NCBI GenBank assembly: GCA_029260215.1
Contig: JAJDDQ010000036.1
Span: forward strand, 1 to 54,843
DNA from: Phycisphaerae bacterium
GTDB taxonomy: Bacteria > Planctomycetota > Phycisphaerae > UBA1845
Length of the DNA stretch: 54,843 nucleotides
Direction of reading: 5' to 3'
Shown here: in pieces, positions 42,427 through 51,923 of the stretch
Numbering within the stretch: the stretch's first letter is position 1
Layout of the letters: every line of letters starts with the position of its first letter
Program-made: the position numbers and the translations under genes
Notes under the pieces: generated by a model
What the model saw: only the letters and a program-made list of their open reading frames with translations
What the model was told of the DNA's origin: nothing
The model's database searches: none

Positions 42427-45400
42427 TCAAGCGTAAACATCAGACCGGCGACGGCGTCCGAAGACGATTGAGCCAGCTGAGGCCAGCATCAACGACATAA
42501 TCACCATCCCCCAGTCAGACGTCGTGGGAATCGTCTCGCACAGGCATGTTCCGTCCACCGGATCGCATACGCCTACGGCGCAGCCGGCATCGAAAGAATC
42601 ACAAACCACGCCGTCGCAGGCGGTGGTGATTCGAATGTTATCGACCTGCCAACCAAGCGTCCCGCTGTCGAATGTGTCGCTCTGAAACTTGAATACAATC
42701 GTAATATTCCGGCCTTCGAATTGCCTGAGATCAATCGACGCATTCACCCATCCGCCGGATGAGCCGCTCAATCGCATCATCCGAACATTGTTGACCGAGA
42801 CGTCGGCGAAATCGAAACCCAATTCGGTATCCAGTGCGTAGCAGAAGTCCAAAGTTGCGTTCCCCAGTGGCAGTTCAATCGGTGGTGATTTCAATCCGCC
42901 GGCATTGCCGTCGCCGTAAATGCAAGCGCCTGCGTTCCCGGCGTAGGCCCAGCTCGAACCGTCGCAGGCGGGTGTCTGGCTGCACGCCCCGGTAACGTTG
43001 AATATCCCTGAGGTCGTCCATCCTGCAGGCAGGCCGTTTTCAAAATCGACATCCAGCAGAACACCCAGCCCGGGTGTCTCGCACTCATCCAGGACGCCGT
43101 TCGCATCAATATCAGTGGACGCTCCGCTGAAAACATCGCAAATGTCCTGGATCGAGTTGCCATTGCAGTCAAAGTGCACCTCGCACTCGTCAGGCCTTCC
43201 GTTCGCGTTGCAGTCCTGGCTGACGGCGTTGATGTCACATTCATCCGGTACGAAGTTGCAGTTGCAATCCATGCTTGTGCCGTTCGGCCAAATGTCGAGA
43301 TGGTCGTAGACTCCGTTGCCGTTGCAATCAACCTGGCATTCATCGGGGACACCATTCAAATCGACGTCCGCACTGAACGCCGAATCAATATCGCAACTGT
43401 CCTGTATTTGGTTCTGATTGCAGTCCACGGCGAACCCGTCAATGAAATCAAAACCGGTCGCAAAGTTAAGCCCGTGATCGTTGCCGCCGATGTGCGTCTT
43501 GCGGAAGTTTCCGGTGCAGACGTTGTACTCGAACATCCGAGCGTCGGTAAGGTGCGAAGCAGCCACGCCCGCAGGAACCGTTTGCTCGCTGTCGATCGGC
43601 CCTGTGCGCGTAACATACACATGCCCGTTGGGGCCGACTCGGATACCCCAGGGGCTGTCCTGCGTGATTCTGGTATCGGTTCCCACTTTCGCCCACTTCC
43701 CGCGCGAACGACCGGTCATACCGTCAAACTCCAGCACCTCGTCCGTACCGAAGCTGGCCACCAGTAAATTGCCGTCAGGTTTGAATGCCAATCCCCGCGG
43801 TTGATCGAGGCCGCCATTGTCCGCCGCAGAAACGAGAACACGCAGAAACGCGCCCGTCGAACCGTCGTACACCATCACTTCATTCGTGCTGCTCGTTACA
43901 TACAGGAGGCCATTGGGACCGAACGTTATACCGAAAGGCCCCGTCAATCCGCCGGCCCCATTTGCAATGAATGCCCCCAAAGGCATTCCGCTTGTTCCAT
44001 CGAAAGCCAGAACCTTGTTGTCGCCTTGATCGGCCACAAGTAGCACCCCAGCGTCCGTCATGAGAAGTCCTGCCGGTGCAATCACACCTGCACCGGCCGG
44101 GACAAAATCGCGTTGAAAAACGCCAGCCGCGTCGAATTCCATGACGCTCGCCCCGCCGAGGTTGCTCGCCAGTATTCGTGCCGTCGGCCCGCTTCCCACG
44201 ATGATCAAATCCTGCGTGCCGCCGACCGTGGCACCGCTTGAGGAAGACATCAAAACGCCAACGTTCGCATGAAACTCGCGCAGAATCGACGAGGCCAGAC
44301 CGCTGCCCACCCACAGGCCATGCGCTCCGCCAAGCTCGTCAAAGTCCGTCATGCCATCGCCGTCACAATCCTGACAGGAATCCAGAATGGCATTGCGGTC
44401 CTTGTCCAACGTCATGTCCGCCTGAATCTCGGTATAGTCGGACACTTCATCGTTGTTGCAATCCGCTTCGCACTCGTCTGGAATATAATTTCCATAGGCA
44501 TCGAGGCTGAACAGCGTGTCGATGTCCTGGGAATCGGGAACGTCGTTGCCGTTGCAGTCTGTTTCGCAAGTGTCGGGTACACCGTTGGAATTCGTGTCCA
44601 GAAATCCTCCCTCGCTGATGTCCATCGGATCCAGCACGCCGTTGCCATTGCAGTCTTCGCATTCGTCGGGAACCGAATTCCCGTTTATGTCGAGGCTCCC
44701 TCCGCCTGCGATCTCTGACAGATCATCCAAACCATTCATATTGCAATCCGCGGGGATGCACGACTGCGATGCCGTGATGTGCGCGTCCATCGAGGTTTGG
44801 ATGAGACGGTGAAAATACTGGTCCGCATTGGCACTCATACCGCTCCATGTCTGACTACAGTATGACATGATCGAGCCGCGTTGAGGCGTCGTGAGGGGAT
44901 CATCACATGTATCCACGCCGATCCCATGCGTGTGCGGGGCACCGCATGTATGCCCCAATTCGTGGGCCGTCACTCTGACATCCCAGGTATACGGGTCCGG
45001 TCTGGTTGGATCGGGCAGGATACCCGCTGCATAACCCACTATGCCATATCCAATGGAATTGCTGCACAGCGAGCCGAGATACGCCTGGCCGCCGAACGGA
45101 TAATCCCGCCGGCCGGAAAAGAGTTGCGCAGAGTCACGCTGTACTGCCGTCATATTGAATGTCCAGAATGGACGAAGCTCGCGCAGCGGATCGGGGCCGT
45201 TGAACAGATCGTCCGGCTGGTCCCAGATGCGCACAAACACGACATCGATCCACATGTCAACATCGCGCATGAACGTCGCACTCACCTCACCATACACGGT
45301 GACTACGTAGTCCATCGCTTCCGTCGCATCATCAAAAAGCTGAAATAGCTCGTAGTCCGTCTCGATGGCCAACTCCATATGTTTGAGAAACACAGTAGAG

Positions 45401-46107
45401 CCACCCCCGCTGCCCGCGGCGATCGTGGAAATCTCCATCTTGGGCTGGTCGACCCACGACCCGCGAAACAGCATCCTGTCGCCATCGATGCCGCAAAACG
45501 GAACACCTGCCGGTCCGCCCTGCGACACGTCGCCGGTCGCAAAGACCGAAACCTGATCGGCGGCCAGCAACGCACCGGTTGAGTCCTTCGACGAAATCCG
45601 GTAGCGCGGCAGGCCGCGTCCCAAATCGACAACCCCCGTCGAGCGCCCGTCGCCCAGGGCAAGAAAGGCATGCGAGCCCGGCTTCCCCTTTACTCGGCCG
45701 TGGAAAAACGAAATCCGATTCCAGTCATAATCAAAGGACCGATCTGCTCCGCCTTTGTTTCCGATGACGATTTGCGTGTCAGCGCCGACAACTTGGAATG
45801 GCTTGAGTTCGAGACTGACCCGACGATCGGGTGACAACGGGAATTGTTCGACAACAAACGACTCGCTCCGAGCGCGAACAGCCGCCAAATACGCACGGTC
45901 CAGTTTCAGGATCGTCGCCCTGGTTTCGGCTCTCGTAACAGTGAACAGGCGAACCGGTTGCGTCGTCGGCGACTCAGGTGCCTCTCGTTGACCAGCACGC
46001 GCCGCAACCGAGAACGTATCCAATGCCCAAGCAGCCACCCCGATTCCGACAGCGACCAGAAAAATATTCGCAGACGTGCGGAAGCAATTGAACGAATGGA
46101 CGTGCAT
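42427..46107 (-). CDS. Large metzincin protease with Ca-binding repeats, NHL propeller and IPTxxxWG-CTERM
   Basis: A 1226-residue exported protein. ATG 46107 is preferred over 46191 since it directly gives a signal-like helix (NIFLVAVGIGVAAWALDTF) behind a G-rich site. The catalytic domain has HELGHTCGAPH (His382, Glu383, His386, His392) and a Met-turn SIMSYC, an M12B/reprolysin-like pattern. Many DCNGNGVPDxCE Ca-binding units follow, then an NHL propeller (PFGITFGPNGLLYVTSSTNE), more DCNxN units, and a jelly-roll-like domain with IRITTACDG. The end is IPTTSDWG (~1193-1200), a membrane helix and RRRR, a sorting signal for the nearby XrtH. Confidence 0.87.
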   Translation of the reverse strand: MHVHSFNCFRTSANIFLVAVGIGVAAWALDTFSVAARAGQREAPESPTTQPVRLFTVTRAETRATILKLDRAYLAAVRARSESFVVEQFPLSPDRRVSLELKPFQVVGADTQIVIGNKGGADRSFDYDWNRISFFHGRVKGKPGSHAFLALGDGRSTGVVDLGRGLPRYRISSKDSTGALLAADQVSVFATGDVSQGGPAGVPFCGIDGDRMLFRGSWVDQPKMEISTIAAGSGGGSTVFLKHMELAIETDYELFQLFDDATEAMDYVVTVYGEVSATFMRDVDMWIDVVFVRIWDQPDDLFNGPDPLRELRPFWTFNMTAVQRDSAQLFSGRRDYPFGGQAYLGSLCSNSIGYGIVGYAAGILPDPTRPDPYTWDVRVTAHELGHTCGAPHTHGIGVDTCDDPLTTPQRGSIMSYCSQTWSGMSANADQYFHRLIQTSMDAHITASQSCIPADCNMNGLDDLSEIAGGGSLDINGNSVPDECEDCNGNGVLDPMDISEGGFLDTNSNGVPDTCETDCNGNDVPDSQDIDTLFSLDAYGNYIPDECEADCNNDEVSDYTEIQADMTLDKDRNAILDSCQDCDGDGMTDFDELGGAHGLWVGSGLASSILREFHANVGVLMSSSSGATVGGTQDLIIVGSGPTARILASNLGGASVMEFDAAGVFQRDFVPAGAGVIAPAGLLMTDAGVLLVADQGDNKVLAFDGTSGMPLGAFIANGAGGLTGPFGITFGPNGLLYVTSSTNEVMVYDGSTGAFLRVLVSAADNGGLDQPRGLAFKPDGNLLVASFGTDEVLEFDGMTGRSRGKWAKVGTDTRITQDSPWGIRVGPNGHVYVTRTGPIDSEQTVPAGVAASHLTDARMFEYNVCTGNFRKTHIGGNDHGLNFATGFDFIDGFAVDCNQNQIQDSCDIDSAFSADVDLNGVPDECQVDCNGNGVYDHLDIWPNGTSMDCNCNFVPDECDINAVSQDCNANGRPDECEVHFDCNGNSIQDICDVFSGASTDIDANGVLDECETPGLGVLLDVDFENGLPAGWTTSGIFNVTGACSQTPACDGSSWAYAGNAGACIYGDGNAGGLKSPPIELPLGNATLDFCYALDTELGFDFADVSVNNVRMMRLSGSSGGWVNASIDLRQFEGRNITIVFKFQSDTFDSGTLGWQVDNIRITTACDGVVCDSFDAGCAVGVCDPVDGTCLCETIPTTSDWGMVIMSLMLASAGSIVFGRRRRSDVYA

Positions 46108-46336
46108 GTGCCCGTATCCCCCGAAAAACCCCGAATTCAGCCATCGCCACCGAAACGTTGCCTGCCGTTCCGATTCCACGGACACCCACAATCAATCTAG
46201 AGAGTCCGTCTGTCAAATTCAAGGGGAAGGATTTCCCAACAAGGGTCCAAGACCGATTAGGCGGAGCTGGAAATCTCGTGTTGGAACGGCTGGTACGGGC
46301 GAAGAAGCGTGTAACGCCTTGGCCGCTTTCACACGA

Positions 46337-47377
46337 TCAAGTCTTGACAGTTCGGTTCGTTCCCGAGCGAGCGATGATCAATGTGCCCGTGGTCAAGACC
46401 ATCAGCGTCATCATGATCATTCCCCATTGGGATGTCGTCGGAACGACCGGTTGAGCGAATTGGAATTTCTGCACGCGGAAGTTGCTTGAATCGGTGACAT
46501 AAACGACCCCGTTGGCACCGGGGCGTATTCCGTAGGGCAGGTTGAATTGGCCTTCACCGCTGCCAAAGGAACCCCATCCCGCCAAGAAGTCGCCCGTGCC
46601 GGTAAACTTCTGCATGCGCGGGAGGTTGCGGTCGTTTACGTACACATTGCCGTCGTCATCGGTCGCGAGGCCACGCGGGAAATTGAACTGGCCGTCGCCG
46701 ACCCCAGCCGACCCCCACGAGGTGATGAACACGCCGTCGTTTGTGAACTTTTGGATGCGCGGGCTGCTGTCGCCGACGAACACATTATCGTCACCATCGA
46801 CAGCTACGCCGTTTGTGCCGTTGAACTGCCCGTCTCCCGTTCCGGTTGTTCCCCACGCCATGACGAAAGTGCCGTCGGTGGTAAACTTCTGAACGCGGTT
46901 TTGATTGCGATCCGCGACGAAGACGTTGCCGTTGCTGTCCACCGCGAGGCCATGATTGTGCTGGAACTGGCCGTCGCCTGCACCGAACGACCCCCACATG
47001 GTGATGAACGTTCCGTCACTTGTAAATTTCTGGACGCGGTTGTTGCCGGTCTCGGACACGTACAAGTTCCCCAACGGGCCAATGCCTATCCCGTGGGGAT
47101 GAAGGAATTGACCGGGTCCGCTGCCGGGGGTTCCCCACTTCATGAGAAAGACGCCCTCACTGGTGAACTTCTGAATGCGGTTGTTGCCGGTGTCCGCCAC
47201 ATACACGTTGCCGTCGGCGTCGACCTCGATTCCGTGCGACCCGCCGAATTGGCCATCGCCGCTTCCATTCGATCCCCATTCCATCACGAACGCCGGTGCG
47301 TTGGTTCCCGCCCAAACACTGCTGGGAACCATTGCCAGCGAGATCGCCAGAACGCATGCATGTGTCGAGAAATTCAT
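46337..47377 (-). CDS. NHL-repeat beta-propeller protein with IPTxxxWG-type CTERM
   Basis: A 346-residue exported protein; AGGAGG lies 6 nt before ATG 47377. After signal peptide MNFSTHACVLAISLAMVPSS there are six NHL repeats of ~47 residues (GDGQFGGSHGIEVDADGNVY, YVADTGNNRIQKFTSEG and so on), a complete six-bladed propeller. The tail is VPTTSQWG (312-319), a hydrophobic helix (MIMMTLMVLTTGTLIIA) and basic residues: the tripartite exosortase signal, with Val in place of Ile. It lies 5 kb from xrtH and next to the other CTERM protein, suggesting a dedicated substrate. A ligand cannot be predicted. Confidence 0.9.
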   Translation of the reverse strand: MNFSTHACVLAISLAMVPSSVWAGTNAPAFVMEWGSNGSGDGQFGGSHGIEVDADGNVYVADTGNNRIQKFTSEGVFLMKWGTPGSGPGQFLHPHGIGIGPLGNLYVSETGNNRVQKFTSDGTFITMWGSFGAGDGQFQHNHGLAVDSNGNVFVADRNQNRVQKFTTDGTFVMAWGTTGTGDGQFNGTNGVAVDGDDNVFVGDSSPRIQKFTNDGVFITSWGSAGVGDGQFNFPRGLATDDDGNVYVNDRNLPRMQKFTGTGDFLAGWGSFGSGEGQFNLPYGIRPGANGVVYVTDSSNFRVQKFQFAQPVVPTTSQWGMIMMTLMVLTTGTLIIARSGTNRTVKT

Positions 47378-47611
47378 CCATCACCTCCTGAATACAAAGT
47401 CGGTCTTTTGCGAAACGACTTGGCTATGAGTTTACTCGCCCGCGAACACCAATTGCAAGGTGACGAAATCAGCCCAATCAGGTATCCGTTAGTTCTCCTA
47501 AAGCAGCAGGGGGCTTGGCGAACGAAAATCTCAGACGGCGGGATAGGAAATCGTCTTGCCGGTGGCTAGAATCGGGGAGTGAGCACGACCACTCAGCGAG
47601 GACAATCTCAG

Positions 47612-48610
47612 ATGCGGATTTTTTCGGCCATGCGTTGCGTACGACCAGCTTTACTCGTTGCGTTTGCGCTACTTTTTTCGGTCCGCGCCGATGCGCACGT
47701 ATTCATCTTCGATTTTTACCGGGCGGGCGCTGCCCCGCAACACGAAGGCCAAGGCTGGATCGCCGAAGTTTATCTCAACATCCCGGACGAATCAGCCATT
47801 CATCTACTGGCTGCGGAACAGTACGTGGAGAAACGCGTTCCCGATTTCACGTTTAGAACGCCCTATATCGATTTTCCCGCCGGTCCGGTCGCCTTCCGTT
47901 TCGACAACGAATTCGAAACGATGGGCGATTTCCTTGACGATTACATCTACGACGTTTCCGATCCTTCAAAGTTGGACGAACCGTTTGGAAACTTCCTGAT
48001 CAAGTTCAGGGGTTACCTGCGCGTTGAGCTTAACGACGATCATACCCTGACGCCGGGTTTGTCCGTGTGGGTTGAATTCGGCACGATTGGTTTTGACGGC
48101 TTTCGCACGGCCATCGAGGAACAAACGATTTATCGGCTTCCGATCGTCAACGAGAACTTCCCGTTTTTTCACGAGAACTCCATCGTTCTCGGGCTTGGCC
48201 TGTTTCCGATCGAAATCACGACTTTCAATCGGTACGATCCCAAGGGAGTCATGCGTCACGCGGGCATCGAGTTTTACAGTTGGCACGGCGGGGCGCTCAA
48301 CTGGCCCGCAGGTGAGAATCTCGTGCATCCGGTTTTCGGGGCTGCAACCATCGTGCCGCCGCGTGTCATCTATCAGTTTGAGGACATTCGGCCGCTGGTC
48401 AAAGGAGATTTCGACGCCGACTTCGATATCGATGTCCTCGATTTCCAATGGTTGCAAACCTGCTTTACAGGCCCCGGTGGCGATGATGTGTTTCTCGACG
48501 AAGGTTGTAACGCTTTGGATTTCGATGACGACAATGACGTTGATGTTGATGACTTTGCGGCGTTTGCAAAAGTTGTCGGCGGTCCGGGGGTCGAGCCGCA
48601 GGTTGAGTAA
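47612..48610 (+). CDS. Secreted protein with dockerin-like C-terminus
   Basis: A 332-residue exported protein. ATG 47612 gives a signal peptide (VRPALLVAFALLFSVRADA); an upstream GTG at 47579 in the same frame has no ribosome site. The body is beta-rich with a Pro/Asp/Phe-rich middle and no recognised fold. The last ~60 residues are dockerin-like, with Ca-binding loops DFDADFDIDVLDF and DFDDDNDVDVDDF separated by a linker. It is followed after 51 bp by the dockerin-like cytochrome gene, so the two may be one transcript. The function is unknown. Confidence 0.72.
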   Translation: MRIFSAMRCVRPALLVAFALLFSVRADAHVFIFDFYRAGAAPQHEGQGWIAEVYLNIPDESAIHLLAAEQYVEKRVPDFTFRTPYIDFPAGPVAFRFDNEFETMGDFLDDYIYDVSDPSKLDEPFGNFLIKFRGYLRVELNDDHTLTPGLSVWVEFGTIGFDGFRTAIEEQTIYRLPIVNENFPFFHENSIVLGLGLFPIEITTFNRYDPKGVMRHAGIEFYSWHGGALNWPAGENLVHPVFGAATIVPPRVIYQFEDIRPLVKGDFDADFDIDVLDFQWLQTCFTGPGGDDVFLDEGCNALDFDDDNDVDVDDFAAFAKVVGGPGVEPQVE

Positions 48611-48661
48611 GTCTGAATCGGTGCGCAGCCGTACGATTGCGGAAGGGTATGGCAAAGGGGA

Positions 48662-50530
48662 ATGAAGAACCGATCGCTCATTCTGTTCGCATTGGCGACG
48701 GGCGGATTGGCTGCTTTGGCTGGCTCAGCCGCGCGCACCGGCGGCGCTCCGTCCATTCTCACAACACTGGAAGACTTCTTTCTTCCAGGGTCGCAGCCGT
48801 CGGGCGACGTGGTGTACGATTCGTTCGTCACCAGCAACAACTGCCGCGTTTGTCACACACAGGACGCTGACGGCGACGAATCACGCATTTACTCAAGCTG
48901 GCAGGGCAGCGTGATGGCCCAAGCTGGACGCGATCCGTTGTTTTACGCCTGTCTCGCCGTGGCGAATCAGGACGCAGCGTTCGCCGGCGACATGTGCATT
49001 CGGTGTCACATGGCTGGCGGTTGGATTTCGGGACGGTCCGAGCCTGCCGACGGTTCGTCTCTGACGCAAGCCGATCGTGACGGTGTGAGTTGCAGCGTCT
49101 GCCATCGAATGGTCGATCCCGTTCTTGAGCCGGGCGTCAGCCCCCCGATCGATGAGAGCATTCTGGTTGCCATCAATCCGCTGCCGGTCAATCCTGGCGG
49201 AGGGAACCTCGTGCTTGATCCCGAGGACCGCCGGCGGGGCCCCTACAGCGATCCCGCGCCGCCCGGACACCTCTGGCTTGCATCGCAATTCATGCGTTCC
49301 GCAACCCTGTGTGCCACGTGTCACGATGTCAGTAACCCCGCCTACATGCGTCAGGCCGACGGTACCTATCAACTTACCGAACTTAACGAGCCTCATCCCA
49401 CCGGCGACAAGTACGACATGGTTCCGATCGAGCGCACATACAGCGAATGGCTTATGAGCGATTTCGCAAAGTTCGGCGTTGATCTGGGCGGGCTTTTCGG
49501 CGGGAATATCAAAGGCGGCGTGGTTTCCACCTGCCAGGACTGCCACATGCCCAAGTTCTCGGGTCGCGGTTGCATTCGTACCGATGCACCGGTTCGCGAC
49601 GATCTCGCTGCACACGATTTTTCGGGTGGAAACACCGTCGTCCAGGACATGGTTCTCAACCTCTATCCTGACGAAAACGTCGTGGCTCAGAATCTCGCGG
49701 ACGGAAAACAGCGCTCGATCGAGATGCTTCAGCGAGCCTGCGATCTTGAAGTCGAACAGTTTGGGTATTACCTGAACGTGCGTATCATCAATCAGACCGG
49801 GCACAAGCTGCCGTCGGGCTACCCCGAGGGCCGGCGCATATGGATCAACGTGCAGCAGCGCGACGCGCGCGGCGATCTCATTCTCGAACTTGGCTCTTAC
49901 AACGCGTTGACTGCGGACCTGACCACGGAAGACACCAAGGTCTACGAAGCCCATTACGGGATCGATGAAGCCGTGTCGCGCGCAACCGGTATTCCGGTGG
50001 ACGAGCCTTTTCACTTCGTGCTCAACAACGTCGTCCTCAAGGACAATCGCATCCCCCCACGCGGTTTTACGAACGAAGCCTTCGCCGCGATACAAGCCTC
50101 TCCTGTGCGTGCCGTTTACGCCGACGGCCAATACTGGGACGACACACGATTTCGTCTGGCACCGGGGGCGGTCAGCGCCACGGCCACGATTCAATATCAG
50201 ACGATAAGCAAGGAGTATGTGGAGTTCCTGCGCGACGAGAATCATACCAATGACGCGGGTGAAATCCTCTACGATCAATGGATGCTTACAGGCCGATCCG
50301 CACCGATTGCGATGGCTGGATCGTTCGTGCAACTCTTGCCATTCGCCGACGGTGACGGCAACGCCGATGGCGCGGTCGATGATTTCGACTTCGCCCTGTT
50401 CGCCGATTGCGTCACCGGCCCGGATGCCGTTGCTGTCCCAACCGGTTGCACTCCCTTCGATCTTGACGGCGACACGGACATTGATTTTGCTGATTTCGCT
50501 GCCCTGCAATACCTCATTGCTCCATACTGA
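48662..50530 (+). CDS. Pentahaem cytochrome c with dockerin-like C-terminus
   Basis: A 622-residue exported protein with AAAGGGGA before the ATG. Five haem-binding CxxCH sites are present: 61-65, 112-116, 144-148, 217-221 and 291-295 (CRVCH, CIRCH, CSVCH, CATCH, CQDCH), all in the N-terminal half. Residues ~320-540 are beta-rich without cysteine pairs. The last ~60 residues hold two dockerin-like Ca loops (DGNADGAVDDFDF and DLDGDTDIDFADF). It is likely a periplasmic or surface electron carrier; the redox partner is unknown. A dockerin-like tail on a multihaem cytochrome is unusual. Confidence 0.85.
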   Translation: MKNRSLILFALATGGLAALAGSAARTGGAPSILTTLEDFFLPGSQPSGDVVYDSFVTSNNCRVCHTQDADGDESRIYSSWQGSVMAQAGRDPLFYACLAVANQDAAFAGDMCIRCHMAGGWISGRSEPADGSSLTQADRDGVSCSVCHRMVDPVLEPGVSPPIDESILVAINPLPVNPGGGNLVLDPEDRRRGPYSDPAPPGHLWLASQFMRSATLCATCHDVSNPAYMRQADGTYQLTELNEPHPTGDKYDMVPIERTYSEWLMSDFAKFGVDLGGLFGGNIKGGVVSTCQDCHMPKFSGRGCIRTDAPVRDDLAAHDFSGGNTVVQDMVLNLYPDENVVAQNLADGKQRSIEMLQRACDLEVEQFGYYLNVRIINQTGHKLPSGYPEGRRIWINVQQRDARGDLILELGSYNALTADLTTEDTKVYEAHYGIDEAVSRATGIPVDEPFHFVLNNVVLKDNRIPPRGFTNEAFAAIQASPVRAVYADGQYWDDTRFRLAPGAVSATATIQYQTISKEYVEFLRDENHTNDAGEILYDQWMLTGRSAPIAMAGSFVQLLPFADGDGNADGAVDDFDFALFADCVTGPDAVAVPTGCTPFDLDGDTDIDFADFAALQYLIAPY

Positions 50531-50917
50531 CGGGCGTTGCCAAGCGCGCTGGGCGCGTACGCCTGGGCAGGAAAAAGTCAATCGAAACTGACTTGCAAGA
50601 CGATTTTGCTCGATAACCGATCGCGAGAATCAATTCCCGAGCGTTTGGCCCAACAACGCGGCGTGCGGCGAGCCGAGAAAGGTCGTTGGATTTCGCTTGC
50701 TGGATCGTTAGTATGGACTCGCAACGCTCCTGATCTGGAAACGATGGCTGCTTTCGCGAGAGGTTGCAGGAAGTGGCCAAATGGTTGCTGGAGCGGCGCA
50801 GCAGCGTTCCAACGTGCCGAGGCGTCATAAGTGCGTTGCCAAATTGCATCCGGTCGGGACGATTGACGCTCCCTCCGCATGCCCAATAAATGTCCTGCGA
50901 ATAGGGGAATTAGGATT
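50531..50917. other. Intergenic region between two secreted-protein genes
   Basis: This 387-bp stretch holds no gene I can support. Minus-strand frames at 50514-50849 and 50578-50886 overlap each other and have no recognisable product. No strong hairpin with a T-tract follows the cytochrome stop. GGGGAATTAGGA at 50904-50915 precedes the next start. Confidence 0.4.
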
Positions 50918-51823
50918 ATGCAATCTGCTTATACCGCCGCCGGCGTCATGCTGATCGCCAGCATCGTCACCGCCCAACCGATTCCGACAGGCAGCAGCAC
51001 GGTCACGGTTAGTTACGAAACAGCGCAGGGCGAAGTGAGCTTCTCCGGTGAGCGAGCATACTTGCCCGACGCAGCCGGGCCCACTGACGCGACTTCGCTC
51101 GGGGCTGCGCCAAATATCCGCGCGTTCAATGCGACCAACTCCTTCGGTCGGCGCACGACGCTCGCCAACAGCAACCCGCAATTCCAGCACGTTCTTGACG
51201 AGGATGAAACGTTGATTACCCACGCATTTTTCAAGAACATTCCCACGCAATTGGGCGAAGTGTATTTCCCCGATCTCGTACCGGATGGACTTGTGACAAT
51301 CACCATCGGACCAATCGAGTTCGCCACGCCTGTTGAGGTCGATCGTGAAACACTCATGCTGCACGCTTTGTGGAACGGTGATCAGGTCGACCAATTGCCT
51401 TTGTTTTACATCAACCTCCACAACCACCACACGGCGGAGAACGTATTTCGCGACATGGAGGATTTCATCAACGGCGGCGTGTTCAGCGACTTCCCCGTCG
51501 CAAATTATGTCCTCGGCGATGTCTCGCCCGTGATTTCCGGCAGCGGCACGAACACGCTGCACCTGACGTTCACTTTCCCTTACGCGATTTTGGAGAATCT
51601 GGAAGAGGCAGGCCAAACCGTTCCCGGCAATCTGCCCGCCCCGCAGGGATTTCTCGAACCGTTCCACATTCACGTGGAGTACGTCGTACGCGAAGCCGCT
51701 GTGGAGGTCGACGCTGTTCCGTTGGCTTCTTTTGGATCGGCGACGGCAATGCAGGGTATCATCCTGTTGGCGTCATTGTTCGTCCTTCGTCGAAGGCACA
51801 AGTCCGCCATCGGCCAAACCTAG
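50918..51823 (+). CDS. Secreted protein with possible C-terminal sorting tail
   Basis: A 301-residue exported protein. ATG 50918 gives signal peptide MQSAYTAAGVMLIASIVTAQ; the frame opens earlier at 50879 but that part is charged. The body is beta-rich, with FYINLHNHHTAENVFRDMED in the middle and no recognised family. The C-terminus has VPLASFG, a hydrophobic helix (TAMQGIILLASLFVL) and RRRHK. This is the same tripartite layout as exosortase signals, but the short motif differs from IPTxxxWG, so it may be a diverged signal or an ordinary anchor. It converges on asnS. Confidence 0.65.
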   Translation: MQSAYTAAGVMLIASIVTAQPIPTGSSTVTVSYETAQGEVSFSGERAYLPDAAGPTDATSLGAAPNIRAFNATNSFGRRTTLANSNPQFQHVLDEDETLITHAFFKNIPTQLGEVYFPDLVPDGLVTITIGPIEFATPVEVDRETLMLHALWNGDQVDQLPLFYINLHNHHTAENVFRDMEDFINGGVFSDFPVANYVLGDVSPVISGSGTNTLHLTFTFPYAILENLEEAGQTVPGNLPAPQGFLEPFHIHVEYVVREAAVEVDAVPLASFGSATAMQGIILLASLFVLRRRHKSAIGQT

Positions 51824-51863
51824 TGCTCCGGCATAGCTCTGTTGATGAGTCGGATGGCACGGT

Positions 51864-51879
51864 TGAGGACGAATCCTCA
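51864..51879. terminator. Weak hairpin between convergent genes
   Basis: TGAGGA-CGAA-TCCTCA forms a 6-bp stem with a 4-nt loop in the 100-bp gap between the secreted-protein gene and asnS. There is no T-tract on either strand, so termination is only a suggestion. Confidence 0.25.
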
Positions 51880-51923
51880 CACGCGAAATTGACTTCCGAC
51901 GTTAAGCCCTCCAAGAATCGGAT

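Noticed and set aside
48893-50581. 562-codon open frame on the minus strand
   Set aside because: It is antisense to the cytochrome gene, whose five CxxCH sites and dockerin-like tail establish the plus strand as coding.
51842-51875. Hammerhead-ribozyme-like string (TTGATGAGTC ... GAGGACGAAT)
   Set aside because: The core needs C3 and a GAAA segment; here position 3 is U and the last core base is U instead of A, and stem II is only three pairs. No closing stems I or III were found.
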